Positions 18,156 through 27,261 are shown, numbered from the stretch's first letter. The stretch: DNA of 64,000 nt from Pedobacter ghigonis (GCF_903166585.1 NZ_CAESCM010000003.1:434001-498000), one strand, 5' to 3'. The notes: generated from the letters alone by a model not told the origin. Program-made: numbers and translations.

Positions 18156-20123
18156 ATGAAGAATATATCCACCCTGATTATCCTGTTTTTTTTATCGTTA
18201 AGCACTTACGCTCAAAACTTTACTTACGGGGCTGTTACCCACGATGATTATCAATTCGACAGAAAAACGCTTGATAGCAATGCCAATGCCATTGTTTTAA
18301 AGGAATTTGGTACTGCATCTATACAGCTCGATGACAATACGCATAGCCTTGTACTGGTTTTTGAGCACCATGTAAAAATGAAAATCTACAATAAAGAGGG
18401 TTTTAAAGAAGCCAATATTGTGATTCCAATGTATAAGGATGATAGCCGCGAAGAAACCATCAGCGATTTAAAGGCCTCTACCTTTAACTTAATCGATAAC
18501 AACTTTGTAGAAACAGTAATGGATAGAAAAGCAGTTTTTACCGAAAACCGGTCTAAATATACCCGCTTAACCAAATTTACCCTTCCTAATTTGAAAGAAG
18601 GCTCGGTAATCGAATACAGTTACATTTTAAAATCGCCAAACCTGTTCAATTTTAAAACCTGGGAATTTCAGGGCGACATCCCTAAAGTAAACAGCGAATA
18701 CCTGGTTTATATTCCCGGAATTTATAACTATAACGTTTCGTTACGGGGCTTTCAAAAACTTACCGATCAAAAAGTAGAGCTAAGCAAAGAATGCCTGCGC
18801 TTATCGGGTGCCGCTATCGATTGTTCGAAAATTACTTACCTCATGAAAAATATTCCTGCATTTATTGAGGAAGACAACATGACGGCTCCCAGTAACTTTA
18901 AGTCTGCGATTTATTTTGAGCTTTCCGATGTTCAGAATTTAAACGGAGGCAAAACTTCTTATACCAAAACCTGGAAAGATATCGACCACGAGCTGTCGAC
19001 TGATAAATCGCTGGGCTCGCAGATGAAAAGGAAAGACCTTTTTAAAGACCTTATCCCCGGAATTACCAAAGGTGCTTCTGATGAGCTCGAAAAAGCAAAG
19101 GCTGTATTCAATTATATCAAAAAACAGATCAAATGGGATAATTATTACGGAAAGTACTCGCCCGATAACATTAAAAAAGCACTCGAAACACGCTCCGGTA
19201 ACGTAGCAGATATCAATCTGAGTTTAATTGCTGCGCTTTCGGCTGCTGATTTAGATGCCGAAGCCGTTATTCTTTCTACACGCGATAATGGAACGGTAAA
19301 CAAGCTTTACCCCGTAATGAGCGACTTTAACTATCTGGTTGCCAAAGTAAATATTGGTGATAAAAGTTATCTGCTAGATGCTACAGAACCACTTTTACCA
19401 TTCGGACTATTACCACTAAGGTGCATTAACGATCAGGGACGTGTAATTAACCTCAAAAAACCGTCATACTGGATTGACTTAAAAGCGAGCATGAAGTCGG
19501 TTACCAACTATATTCTTTCGGGAAAAATGACCACCGATGGTAAAATTGTAGGCACACTTACCACCCATTCGATGGGCTACTCGGCATTTAACAAAAGACG
19601 CGATATTTTACGTTATACTTCGCCAGATGAATATGTAGAAAAGCTGGATGAACGCTTAACGCGGATTAAAATAACAGATCACCAGATCTCGAATCTTGAT
19701 AGCGTAGAAAACCTGCTGACTGAAAAATACGAAGTGGAGTTTACCATAAACGATGGTTCGAACCAGAATCAGTTTTATTTCAGTCCTTTTTTCATCAATC
19801 CGATTTCCAAAAACCCTTTCAACTTAAATGAGCGTACCTACCCGGTTGATTTGGGTGCAGGATCTGACGAACGCATTACCCTGAATATTACTTTACCAGC
19901 CAAATACCAGTTGCAGGAAAAGCCAAAAGATATGGCTATTGCTTTACCAAATAATGGTGGCAGATATATTTTGTCGAGCAAATTAGAAGAAGACAGCATT
20001 AGCTTAAATCAGGTTTTACAGTTTAACAATGCTATTTACCAGCCAGATGAATATCTTTTCCTTAAAGAATTTTACAGCAGGATTATCCAAAACCAAAAGA
20101 CAGAATTTTTATTAAAGAAGTAA
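18156..20123 (+). CDS. DUF3857 protein with degenerate transglutaminase-like domain
   Basis: A 655-residue exported protein with a signal peptide (MKNISTLIILFFLSLSTYA-Q). I start it at the ATG at 18156 because eight further upstream codons would spoil the signal peptide. The N-terminal DUF3857 region (about 45-250) shows 'GSVIEYSYILKSPNLFNFKTWEFQ'. The transglutaminase-like part (about 315-420) ends in YLLDATEP. Where active members have Cys the sequence reads GNVADIN (Val350), and the usual His position is Tyr in DFNYLVAKV. It is therefore probably inactive, perhaps a peptide-binding or structural domain. It is followed 6 bp later by an intact paralogue-like gene. Confidence 0.88.
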   Translation: MKNISTLIILFFLSLSTYAQNFTYGAVTHDDYQFDRKTLDSNANAIVLKEFGTASIQLDDNTHSLVLVFEHHVKMKIYNKEGFKEANIVIPMYKDDSREETISDLKASTFNLIDNNFVETVMDRKAVFTENRSKYTRLTKFTLPNLKEGSVIEYSYILKSPNLFNFKTWEFQGDIPKVNSEYLVYIPGIYNYNVSLRGFQKLTDQKVELSKECLRLSGAAIDCSKITYLMKNIPAFIEEDNMTAPSNFKSAIYFELSDVQNLNGGKTSYTKTWKDIDHELSTDKSLGSQMKRKDLFKDLIPGITKGASDELEKAKAVFNYIKKQIKWDNYYGKYSPDNIKKALETRSGNVADINLSLIAALSAADLDAEAVILSTRDNGTVNKLYPVMSDFNYLVAKVNIGDKSYLLDATEPLLPFGLLPLRCINDQGRVINLKKPSYWIDLKASMKSVTNYILSGKMTTDGKIVGTLTTHSMGYSAFNKRRDILRYTSPDEYVEKLDERLTRIKITDHQISNLDSVENLLTEKYEVEFTINDGSNQNQFYFSPFFINPISKNPFNLNERTYPVDLGAGSDERITLNITLPAKYQLQEKPKDMAIALPNNGGRYILSSKLEEDSISLNQVLQFNNAIYQPDEYLFLKEFYSRIIQNQKTEFLLKK

Positions 20124-20129
20124 ACTAAA

Positions 20130-22037
20130 ATGAGAATACTACTTACCTTTTCCCTTTTATTGCTCGCTTCTTTTACTGGCTTTGCCCAGGATAATTACGA
20201 TACCGACCTTGTTCCTGCCAATTTGCGTAACCGCGCCAATGCCTGCATCCGTAACGAAGAAACCACCATCGATATGCGCTCGCCGGATAATGTGATGATG
20301 AGCGTTAAAAAAGCGATCACTGTTTTTAACGAAAATGGTGAAGATGAAGCACGCCTTGTAATCTTTTATGATAAAAACATCTCCATAAAAAGTATAAAAG
20401 GTGAAGTTTACAATGCTGTGGGCAAGTTAACCAATAAGTTTACCCAGAATGATTTTACAGATGTAAGTGCAGCCGATGGTTTCTCGCTTTTTGTAGATAG
20501 CCGTGTGAAGCATTATTTGCCATCGGTAAGCCAGTACCCTTATACCGTAGTTTACAATTACGAAATCAGAAACAAACAAAACCTGCTTATCCCCGACTGG
20601 ACTCCCAAACCAGCCAACGATGTTTCGGTAGAAAAGAGCAGCTATACTTTTATCAGCAAACCAACTGATCAGGTAAGGATAAAAACACAGAACTACAGTG
20701 GCGTGCCAGAAGTGATCACAGATGAGAAACAGAAGAAAAGCACCTGGAAAGTTAACAATGTTTTAGCAGTGAGAACCGAGCCCTATAGCCCTGACCCCGA
20801 AACTTACCGCACCAGCATTCAAATTGCCCCGCAAGAGTTTTACTACTATGGTCATAAAGGCAATTACACCAGCTGGCAGGATCTGGGCAAATGGATATAC
20901 GACGATTTGTTAATTACCCGCACGCCATTATCGCCCGCTACCGTACAAATGGTTAAAGACCTGGTAAAAGCAGAAAAAACAGATAAAGATAAAGCCCGTA
21001 AAATTTACCAATACCTGCAGGAAAAAACAAGATACATTAGCGTACAGATCGGGATTGGTGGTTTCCAGCCCATTGCTGCCAGCGAGGTAGACCGATTGGG
21101 CTATGGCGATTGTAAAGCACTGGTTAATTACATGCAGAGCTTACTAAAAGCCGCCGATATTGATTCGTACTATTGCGTAGTAGAAGCCGGCTCGGAAAAG
21201 AAAAGCCTGAACCCGAATTATGCAAGCATGGCTCAGGGCAACCACATCATCCTGTGTATGCCTTTAAAAGGCGATACTACCTGGCTCGAATGCACCAGTC
21301 AGAAAATACCATTTGGGTTTTTAAGCGATTTTACCGACGACAGACTGGTATTGGCTTGCACTGCCGATGGTGGCAAATTGCTACATACTCCTAAGCTAAC
21401 CACAGCCGAAAACAAGCAAATCAGAACAGCTAACCTAATCATTGCCAGCAACGGAAGCATATCGGGTAAAATGAATACCGTTTATTCAGGTGCACAATAC
21501 GACAACCAGGAATCGCTGATTGGCAAATCGGTAACAGAGCAGCATAAGCTATTAAAAGAAGCCTACAATATCGATAACATTGATTTTGATGCAGTGGTTT
21601 TGGCACAAAAGAAAGATGCCGATCCGAAACTAACTGAAGAAGTGAGCCTTAATATCAGAAATTATGCTCCTGTAAATGGTGATAAGATGTTTTTGCAGGT
21701 TAATGCCTTTAACATTAAAAAATCGGCACCCGAAATCAGGAACAGAACCCTGCCTGTGTATATTAACCGCGGCTATACCGATGAAGATACGATTGTTTAT
21801 ACCCTTCCTGACGGCGTAGATACAAGCTTAATTGCAGCACAGGATAAGACTTTCAAGAGTGCTTTTGGTCAGTACACCAGCAAAACCAGCGTTAGTGGCA
21901 ATAAACTTACTTATTACCGCAAATTTGTGTTAAACGATGGCACCTTTCCGGCAAACCAGTACGAAGAATTTTCGAAGTTTATTAACGACGTAAACGGAGC
22001 CGATTACCTGAAACTGGCGCTTAGCTTAAAAAAATAA
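20130..22037 (+). CDS. DUF3857/transglutaminase-core protein
   Basis: A 635-residue exported protein with a signal peptide (residues 1-19, GFA-Q). A DUF3857 domain (about 50-210) includes 'YPYTVVYNYEIRNKQNLLIPDW'. The transglutaminase-core domain (about 260-395) has its Cys (GYGDCKAL, Cys328) and His (QGNHIIL, His372) intact; an acidic residue follows in WLECTSQ. A C-terminal beta-rich region follows. The family role in Bacteroidota is not established; cross-linking or proteolysis in the periplasm is possible. It starts 6 bp after the degenerate partner, so the two form an operon. Its 3' end overlaps a convergent 40-codon gene by 17 bp. Confidence 0.9.
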   Translation: MRILLTFSLLLLASFTGFAQDNYDTDLVPANLRNRANACIRNEETTIDMRSPDNVMMSVKKAITVFNENGEDEARLVIFYDKNISIKSIKGEVYNAVGKLTNKFTQNDFTDVSAADGFSLFVDSRVKHYLPSVSQYPYTVVYNYEIRNKQNLLIPDWTPKPANDVSVEKSSYTFISKPTDQVRIKTQNYSGVPEVITDEKQKKSTWKVNNVLAVRTEPYSPDPETYRTSIQIAPQEFYYYGHKGNYTSWQDLGKWIYDDLLITRTPLSPATVQMVKDLVKAEKTDKDKARKIYQYLQEKTRYISVQIGIGGFQPIAASEVDRLGYGDCKALVNYMQSLLKAADIDSYYCVVEAGSEKKSLNPNYASMAQGNHIILCMPLKGDTTWLECTSQKIPFGFLSDFTDDRLVLACTADGGKLLHTPKLTTAENKQIRTANLIIASNGSISGKMNTVYSGAQYDNQESLIGKSVTEQHKLLKEAYNIDNIDFDAVVLAQKKDADPKLTEEVSLNIRNYAPVNGDKMFLQVNAFNIKKSAPEIRNRTLPVYINRGYTDEDTIVYTLPDGVDTSLIAAQDKTFKSAFGQYTSKTSVSGNKLTYYRKFVLNDGTFPANQYEEFSKFINDVNGADYLKLALSLKK

Positions 22038-22143
22038 TTCCGAGGGCGATACCAATAATCATGATCAGGTACATTAAGATTTCAGTAGAGGCAAATCTTT
22101 TGTATTTCGTCCAGAACGAATAATCATTTTCTTGGTTTGGCAT
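22021..22143 (-). CDS. 40-residue membrane protein, function unknown
   Basis: This short reading frame encodes 40 residues. It has a polar N-terminus with aromatic and basic residues (NDYSFWTKYKRFAST) and one membrane helix (ILMYLIMIIGIALGIIFL). A TACTTTTG -7 box (22161-22168 on the opposite strand reading) sits 17 bp before its ATG, which supports expression. The 3' end overlaps the convergent transglutaminase gene by 17 bp. I recognise no family. Evidence is moderate: a clean frame, a membrane helix and a promoter box, but it is very short. Confidence 0.55.
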   Translation of the reverse strand: MPNQENDYSFWTKYKRFASTEILMYLIMIIGIALGIIFLS

Positions 22144-22160
22144 AGATTGTAATTATACGC

Positions 22161-22168
22161 CAAAAGTA
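22161..22168 (-). promoter_or_regulatory. -7 box of the 40-residue membrane protein gene
   Basis: Read on the minus strand the sequence is TACTTTTG, a full match to TAnnTTTG, 17 bp upstream of the small gene's ATG. No strong -33 element is evident. Confidence 0.4.
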
Positions 22169-22224
22169 GGTAATTAGATTTAAAGATTTGTTATAGCTTT
22201 TTTTCATACAGAATAGATATTAAC

Positions 22225-23074
22225 ACAATCTGCGTCTTTTTCTGTGAAATCTGCGGGAACAACAAAGCTCAATACATTAAATTATTTTCTCCCGCGGATT
22301 TAAGAAGATCAACGCTGATAAATGGACCAATCTCAATCAGCGGTCTCTGCGAAATCTGCGGGAACTATAAAGCTCAATACATTCAATTCTTTTCCCACGG
22401 ATTTAAGATAATCAACGCAGAATAATAGAACCCAATACATCAGCGCAGTCTGTGAAATCTGCGGGAACAACAAAGCCCAATACATTAAATTATTTTCTCC
22501 CGCCGATTTAAGAAGATCAACGCTGATAAATGGACCAATCTCAATCAGCGATCTCTGCGAAATCTGCGGGAATAACAAAGCCCAATACATTAAATTATTT
22601 TCTCCCGTGGATTTAAGAAGATCAACGCTGATAAATGAACCAATCTCAATCAGCGATCTCTGCGAAATCTGCGGGAACAACAAAGTTCAATACATTAAAT
22701 TATTTTCTCCCGCCGATTTAAGAAGATCAACGCTGATAAATGTACCAATCTCAATCAGCGGTCTCTGCGAAATCTGCGGGAACTATAAAGTGCTATGTAT
22801 TCAATTCCTTTCCCACGGATTTAAGATAATCAACACAGAATAATAATCAGCACTATCTGCGGGAACAACAATGCCCAATACATTAAATTATTTTCTCCCG
22901 CGGATTAAAGAAGATTAGCGCTGATAAATGTACCAATCTCATTCAGCGGTCTCTGCGAAATCTGCGGGAACTATAAAGTGCAATACATTCAATTCCTTTC
23001 CCACGGATTTAAGATAATCAACACAGAATAATAGAACCCAATACATCAGCGCCGTCTTCGAAATCTGCTGGAAA
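22225..23074. repeat. Tandem array of ~105-bp palindromic hairpin repeats (eight units plus a partial)
   Basis: Unit starts (first C of CCC) lie at 22291, 22394, 22499, 22604, 22709, 22812, 22897 and 23000. Spacings are 103, 105, 105, 105, 103, 85 and 103 bp, and a partial unit leads in from about 22225. Each unit has outer arms like CCCGCGGATTT / AAATCTGCGGG and inner arms CGCTGAT / ATCAGCG, so each could fold into a long hairpin. Two subtypes are present: A (CCCGC-, AAGATCAACGCTGATAAATG) and B (CCCACGG, ATAATCAACGCAGAATAATAG). Their order is A B A A A B A B. The 22333-22683 and 22607-22843 reading frames inside are repeat-born and are not called. The array occupies almost the whole gap before the L,D-transpeptidase gene. 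Confidence 0.92.
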
Positions 23075-23249
23075 CTTAAGCAACATCCAACCCATTTAAA
23101 CCACTCAACTCCTTATTCCTCAAAGCTATATCTTACCATTTTAAGTCACAAGAGTGTAAAACAAACCCTGTTTCCAGGTCCATATTTCCTGTTAGGGCAA
23201 CATTCGGGAGAAACCACCGTATAAATAACTCATTATCAAACAATACTGA

Positions 23250-24035
23250 ATGAAGAAACAAATCCTGGGCATTGCTGCGATTTTTTTAGTGGGGATGAGC
23301 ATTGTCGGAACAAGTTGGAAAGCCGTGGAGCTTCCACAAACACAACAACAGGCGGTAAAAAACATTGCTGCCGATAGCCTCTACAATCAATATATTACCA
23401 ACCTCTACCATAGCGTTCATCTCGATTCGGCGGGATTAAACGAACAGGTTTTCGAAAAGGCACTAACCGGTTTCTATAACATGAAATATTCGGGTTTATT
23501 AAGTGCCAAATCCATTTTAACCATCGCCGATTTCGACCAGGAAAGCACCAAAAAGCGATTGTACATCATCGATTTAGCACAGAAAAAGCTGATTATGAAT
23601 ACCTGGGTTGCGCATGGACAAAACAGTGGCGGCGATAAACCTGCACATTTTTCGAACAGCGTAAACTCTAACCAAAGCAGTTTGGGTTTTTATGTAACCG
23701 GCGAAATCTATTATGGAAAGCATGGGCGTTCGCTTAAATTAGATGGTATGGACCAGGGTTTTAACAATAAAGCACGCGAAAGATCAATTGTGGTACATGG
23801 TGCTGATTATGTTTCTCAGCATACCATCAATGAACTTGGCCGCTTAGGCAGAAGTCAGGGCTGTCCGGCGGTATCAGCGAAACTGGCCGATCAGGTAATT
23901 AACAACATATCCGATCGCACAGTATTGTTTATCAATAATTCCGATCAATTATACCATTCTTCTTTTTTAAACGAAACACTGGCGGCTAGCGTAGCCTTAA
24001 ATCAGGAAGGAGTTTTAGCCGCACAGGTTGATTAA
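23250..24035 (+). CDS. Murein L,D-transpeptidase catalytic domain protein
   Basis: A 261-residue protein with an N-terminal signal or anchor segment (about residues 5-22). Its YkuD_2-type L,D-transpeptidase domain covers about 95-235. The catalytic pattern is visible as IVVHGADYVS (His) and GRLGRSQGCPAV (Cys of the HG...S-x-GC motif). The family cross-links peptidoglycan or attaches proteins to it in the periplasm using L,D linkages. It follows the hairpin-repeat array with about 175 bp between. Its stop overlaps the convergent unknown gene by 4 bp. Confidence 0.92.
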   Translation: MKKQILGIAAIFLVGMSIVGTSWKAVELPQTQQQAVKNIAADSLYNQYITNLYHSVHLDSAGLNEQVFEKALTGFYNMKYSGLLSAKSILTIADFDQESTKKRLYIIDLAQKKLIMNTWVAHGQNSGGDKPAHFSNSVNSNQSSLGFYVTGEIYYGKHGRSLKLDGMDQGFNNKARERSIVVHGADYVSQHTINELGRLGRSQGCPAVSAKLADQVINNISDRTVLFINNSDQLYHSSFLNETLAASVALNQEGVLAAQVD

Positions 24036-24475
24036 TGGTGCTTAATATTTTTTGCATTCATATTTTTGGGCAGGAGTTTGATAAAAACGGGTGTGCATGG
24101 GGCAAGTAAATCCCATACCCATCTGTTTCCGTCTGCTTCCTTTTCGCCACAATCAACCACTTCGGCTCGTTTCAACAGCTTTTTAACCAGGCTTTGAATC
24201 CACTTTACCTTTACCAAACGGTTAAAAGACAAACCCAGGTAATCGCAATACACGTGTACCAAAATCTCCGCAATTAACGAGCGGTTACTAATGGCAAGCC
24301 CTTGCCCAAACTCGGTTTTATAATCGGCTTTAATAGTATCTGCAAGTTGGTTAAAACGAATATCTGGCCTAACACTCAGGTATTGCCATAAAGCAGCATT
24401 ACTATACACCCTGATAATTTTCGGTTCGAGGCCTACTTTAATCAGTTCTCCTTCCAGTTCGTAAGTTTTCTCCAT
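24032..24475 (-). CDS. Conserved-looking hypothetical protein
   Basis: A 147-residue soluble protein with no signal peptide or membrane helix and no motif I recognise. It contains a helical centre with 'RSLIAEILVHVYCDYLGLSFNRLVKVKWIQSLVKKLLKRAEVVDCG', an amphipathic and basic stretch. A Trp-rich C-terminal part reads 'NRWVWDLLAP'. The frame is open with normal codon use, and the ATG is well placed at 24475. It converges on the L,D-transpeptidase gene with a 4-bp overlap, a common arrangement here. Confidence 0.65.
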   Translation of the reverse strand: MEKTYELEGELIKVGLEPKIIRVYSNAALWQYLSVRPDIRFNQLADTIKADYKTEFGQGLAISNRSLIAEILVHVYCDYLGLSFNRLVKVKWIQSLVKKLLKRAEVVDCGEKEADGNRWVWDLLAPCTPVFIKLLPKNMNAKNIKHH

Positions 24476-24934
24476 TCAGGCTTAATCCGTTTTTTATAAT
24501 TAGAGTAAAATACCGGCAATTTGTTAATCCCATTCATATTAAATCTACAACATGGACAAATAGCCCCCTCTTTTGTTTGCTTACAATGCGTAAAGCCTTA
24601 ATAAGCTTAAATTGTCCATTTTACTTTGAAACCTTCCTGCCGTGCGCAGCGGCAAATCAAAGTTACTTTGAAACCTTCCTGCAGTGCGCAGCAACAAATC
24701 AAAGTAAAATGATGATTTCAGCCTTATTCTTCAATTAAATCTATAAGCTGTAGCGCGCTTTTTTTTGATAAAGATAACTGGAACCAAAAAAACGACTGTA
24801 AACCTTTGACATTTAACCAAATCCATACCAGGCCATTACATTAAGATCGGCCAGCGGCCTATTGTGAGTAATTTTATTGAGCCCTTTGCCATTATTTTAA
24901 GCATATTTGAGGTTTGAAAAGATAAGACTATTTA
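24476..24934. other. Gap upstream of topB without a gene
   Basis: About 460 bp with no credible reading frame. It contains the 43-bp tandem duplication at 24617-24711, listed separately. CATATTTG, a one-mismatch -7 box, lies about 24900-24910 in front of topB. Nothing else stands out. Confidence 0.5.
24617..24711. repeat. 43-bp tandem duplication within 12-bp inverted repeats
   Basis: Two near-identical copies begin TTACTTTGAAACC at 24621 and 24664 (period 43) and differ at only a few bases. The pair is bounded by a perfect inverted repeat, CATTTTACTTTG (24617-24628) and CAAAGTAAAATG (24700-24711). Each copy also has TTACTTTGA / TCAAAGT-type ends, so one or two hairpins could form. Confidence 0.8.
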
Positions 24935-26788
24935 ATGAAGATTGTAATTGCAGAAAAGCCATCTGTTGGCCGTGAGCTTGCTAAAGTTTTCGGGGCAACC
25001 ACCAGAAAAGACGGATACATTGAGGGTAAAGGCTATTCTTTTACCTGGGCATTCGGTCATTTACTGCAATTGGCACCACCACAGGATTATGGTTTTATTG
25101 GCTGGCGTAAGCAACATTTACCCATGCTGCCACAAAAATTTAAACTGGCTATCCGTAAAATCAAAACCAAAGATGGCTTTGTTGATGATCCTGCAGTAAA
25201 AAAGCAGCTCGATACCATTAAGAAACTTTTTGATGAGGCTACAGAAATTATTGTAGCAACGGATGCCGGGCGTGAAGGTGAATTAATCTTCCGGTACATT
25301 TATTACTTCCTAAAATGTAAAAAACCGTTTAAACGCCTGTGGATTTCCTCTCAAACAGATGAAGCTATAAAAGATGGTTTCAGGAATTTAAAACCGGGAA
25401 CCGATTACGATACTTTATTTAATTCTGCCCACTGCCGCTCTGAATCTGATTGGTTGGTTGGTATGAATGCCACGCAGGCCTTAAGTATTTCGGCAGGAAA
25501 CCGTACTGTGCTTTCGCTTGGCCGCGTGCAAACGCCTACTCTTGCCATGATTTGTGCGCGCTACCTGGAGATTAAAAATTTTGTACCGCAAACCTATTAT
25601 CAAATCGCTATTCTGTTAAGCAAAGATGAACAGGTGTTTAAGGCCGTATCTACCTCAAACTACAAGGATAAAGAAGAAGTTGAAAAACTTTTTGCCCTGG
25701 TAGAAGATGTGGCATCGGGTTTCCCTACTGGTGGTAATATTACCGCTGTAGAGGCCAAACCACGAAAGGAACCACCTCCGTTATTGCACGATTTAAGTAG
25801 CTTACAACAGGAGGCCAATAAGAAGAAAGGCTATACAGCCGATCAAACCCTTAATATTTTACAGAATTTATACGAGAGCAAGCTCGTTTCTTATCCACGT
25901 ACAGGCTCACGCTATATTGGCGATGATGTGTACGCCGGCGTGCCTGATTTGATTGCTAAATTTACCGATCATCCTGATTTTGGAAAACAGGCGCAGTTTT
26001 TACAAACCGTAACATTGAACAAAAGAAGTGTTAATGCAAAAAAAGTAACCGATCACCATGCCGTTTTACCAACGGGCGAGCAAGCTTACGGACTTAGTCC
26101 AGATAAACAGGCAGTTTACGACATGGTAGTTGGCCGGATGATTGAGGCTTTTCACCAGGAATGTCTGAAAGACCTGACCAAAATTACCATTCAATCGGGT
26201 GTTACTTTCGTTGCTAACGGAACAGTAATCCGTTCGGCGGGCTGGAGGGCGGTATTTAACGATCCGGAAGATGATAAAAAGGATGAAGATAATGCTGCAC
26301 TACCTAAAGTAGTTGTTGGCGAACTTTTACCTATCAACGAAAAAACACTGCTGGAGAAACAAACCAAGCCTAAATCAATGTATAACGAAGCATCTCTGCT
26401 AAAAGCCCTCGAAACCTGTGGTAAAGAGATTGAAGATGAGGAGTTGCGTTATGCCATGAAAGATAGTGGTTTAGGTACACCCGCAACACGTGCTTCGATT
26501 ATAGAAACCTTAATTACCCGCGAGTACATTACCCGCGAAAAACGAAATCTGGTACCAACCAATAAGGGGCTGGCCGTTTATGAGGTGGTGAAAGACAAGC
26601 AAATTGCACAGGCCGAGCTTACCGGGCAATGGGAAAAAAGGCTCGAAGAAATCAGGTCGGGATCGTCGGTAAAAGATTTTAAATCAGAAATTACCGAATA
26701 TACCAAAATGATCACCAACGAATTGCTGATTGCCGGAGCAACTATTTCGGGTAAGATTAATGAAGAAAAGAAGCTGGAAAAAGCTTAG
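24935..26788 (+). CDS. topB: DNA topoisomerase III
   Basis: A 617-residue type IA topoisomerase that relaxes negative supercoils and decatenates DNA via a 5'-phosphotyrosine link. The Toprim domain starts 'IVIAEKPSVGRELAKVFG' and includes 'IIVATDAGREGELIFRYI' (the DxD-like acidic site). The active-site segment is SYPRTGSRYIGDDVY with Tyr320. The C-terminal 'DSGLGTPATRASIIETLITREYI' is also typical. It is slightly shorter than E. coli TopB (653) and has no zinc-ribbon tail. It is unlinked to any conjugative genes, so I take it as the chromosomal housekeeping copy. Confidence 0.97.
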   Translation: MKIVIAEKPSVGRELAKVFGATTRKDGYIEGKGYSFTWAFGHLLQLAPPQDYGFIGWRKQHLPMLPQKFKLAIRKIKTKDGFVDDPAVKKQLDTIKKLFDEATEIIVATDAGREGELIFRYIYYFLKCKKPFKRLWISSQTDEAIKDGFRNLKPGTDYDTLFNSAHCRSESDWLVGMNATQALSISAGNRTVLSLGRVQTPTLAMICARYLEIKNFVPQTYYQIAILLSKDEQVFKAVSTSNYKDKEEVEKLFALVEDVASGFPTGGNITAVEAKPRKEPPPLLHDLSSLQQEANKKKGYTADQTLNILQNLYESKLVSYPRTGSRYIGDDVYAGVPDLIAKFTDHPDFGKQAQFLQTVTLNKRSVNAKKVTDHHAVLPTGEQAYGLSPDKQAVYDMVVGRMIEAFHQECLKDLTKITIQSGVTFVANGTVIRSAGWRAVFNDPEDDKKDEDNAALPKVVVGELLPINEKTLLEKQTKPKSMYNEASLLKALETCGKEIEDEELRYAMKDSGLGTPATRASIIETLITREYITREKRNLVPTNKGLAVYEVVKDKQIAQAELTGQWEKRLEEIRSGSSVKDFKSEITEYTKMITNELLIAGATISGKINEEKKLEKA

Positions 26789-26883
26789 AAACTGTTTAAA
26801 AACGAATAAAAATTCACAGCTCTGTCAGGTGCTTTGGGCAGTGTCTCGCCCATTTGATATTGCGCAGAGATTTAAACAGTTTC
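26788..26883. repeat. 13-bp inverted repeat bridging topB and the receiver gene
   Basis: GAAACTGTTTAAA (26788-26800) and TTTAAACAGTTTC (26871-26883) are perfect reverse complements, 70 bp apart. They fill exactly the gap between two convergent genes. It may be a bidirectional terminator-like structure or a remnant of a small repeat. Confidence 0.6.
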
Positions 26884-27261
26884 TCAATTAAAGGTTTTTT
26901 TAATTAACTGCTCCAACGATGTGCTCAGGTTTTCGTCTTTTTGAATAAAGCCAATTGCGCCTGCCGCTAAAAAATTTTGTTCGAGTGCGGCCTTGTCGTT
27001 GCCGCTAAACATACAGATTTTAAGAGCTGGCTGTATGCTCAGCATTTCTCTTACTATGTTTGGAGAACTGTCTCCTTTAGGCATATTAATATCTAAAAGT
27101 ACAAAATCAAACTGCTCCTTGCCCAGTAACTCCATCGTATCGGACAGATTACTCCTTTCGGAAATGACCGGAGATTTTATCCATTTAGCAAAAATCCGCT
27201 TCAGTAAGAGCCTCATCAGCTCACTATCATCGGCAATTAGAATTTTAATGTTTTCAACCAT
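26884..27261 (-). CDS. Single-domain response regulator
   Basis: A 125-residue CheY-like receiver with no output domain. Visible are the acidic pair (IADDSE), the phospho-acceptor Asp in LLDINMP (about 57), the Ser in MFSGND, and the conserved Lys in IQKDE. Such stand-alone receivers act as phosphorelay intermediates or bind a partner protein. No histidine kinase is adjacent, so its partner is not known. It has its own gap of about 160 bp to the helicase gene. Confidence 0.93.
   Translation of the reverse strand: MVENIKILIADDSELMRLLLKRIFAKWIKSPVISERSNLSDTMELLGKEQFDFVLLDINMPKGDSSPNIVREMLSIQPALKICMFSGNDKAALEQNFLAAGAIGFIQKDENLSTSLEQLIKKTFN

Noticed and set aside
22333..22843. Two reading frames (minus 22333-22683, plus 22607-22843)
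   Set aside because: Both lie wholly inside the hairpin array, and their protein repeats mirror the DNA period. They are frames opened by the repeat, not genes.
22225..23074. Possible CRISPR array
   Set aside because: Units are about 105 bp and repeat nearly in full. There are no 25-40 bp unique spacers between constant repeats, and no cas genes are nearby.
24935..26788. topB as a sign of an integrative conjugative element
   Set aside because: No relaxase, tra genes, integrase or attachment repeats are nearby, and the neighbouring genes are ordinary chromosomal ones.
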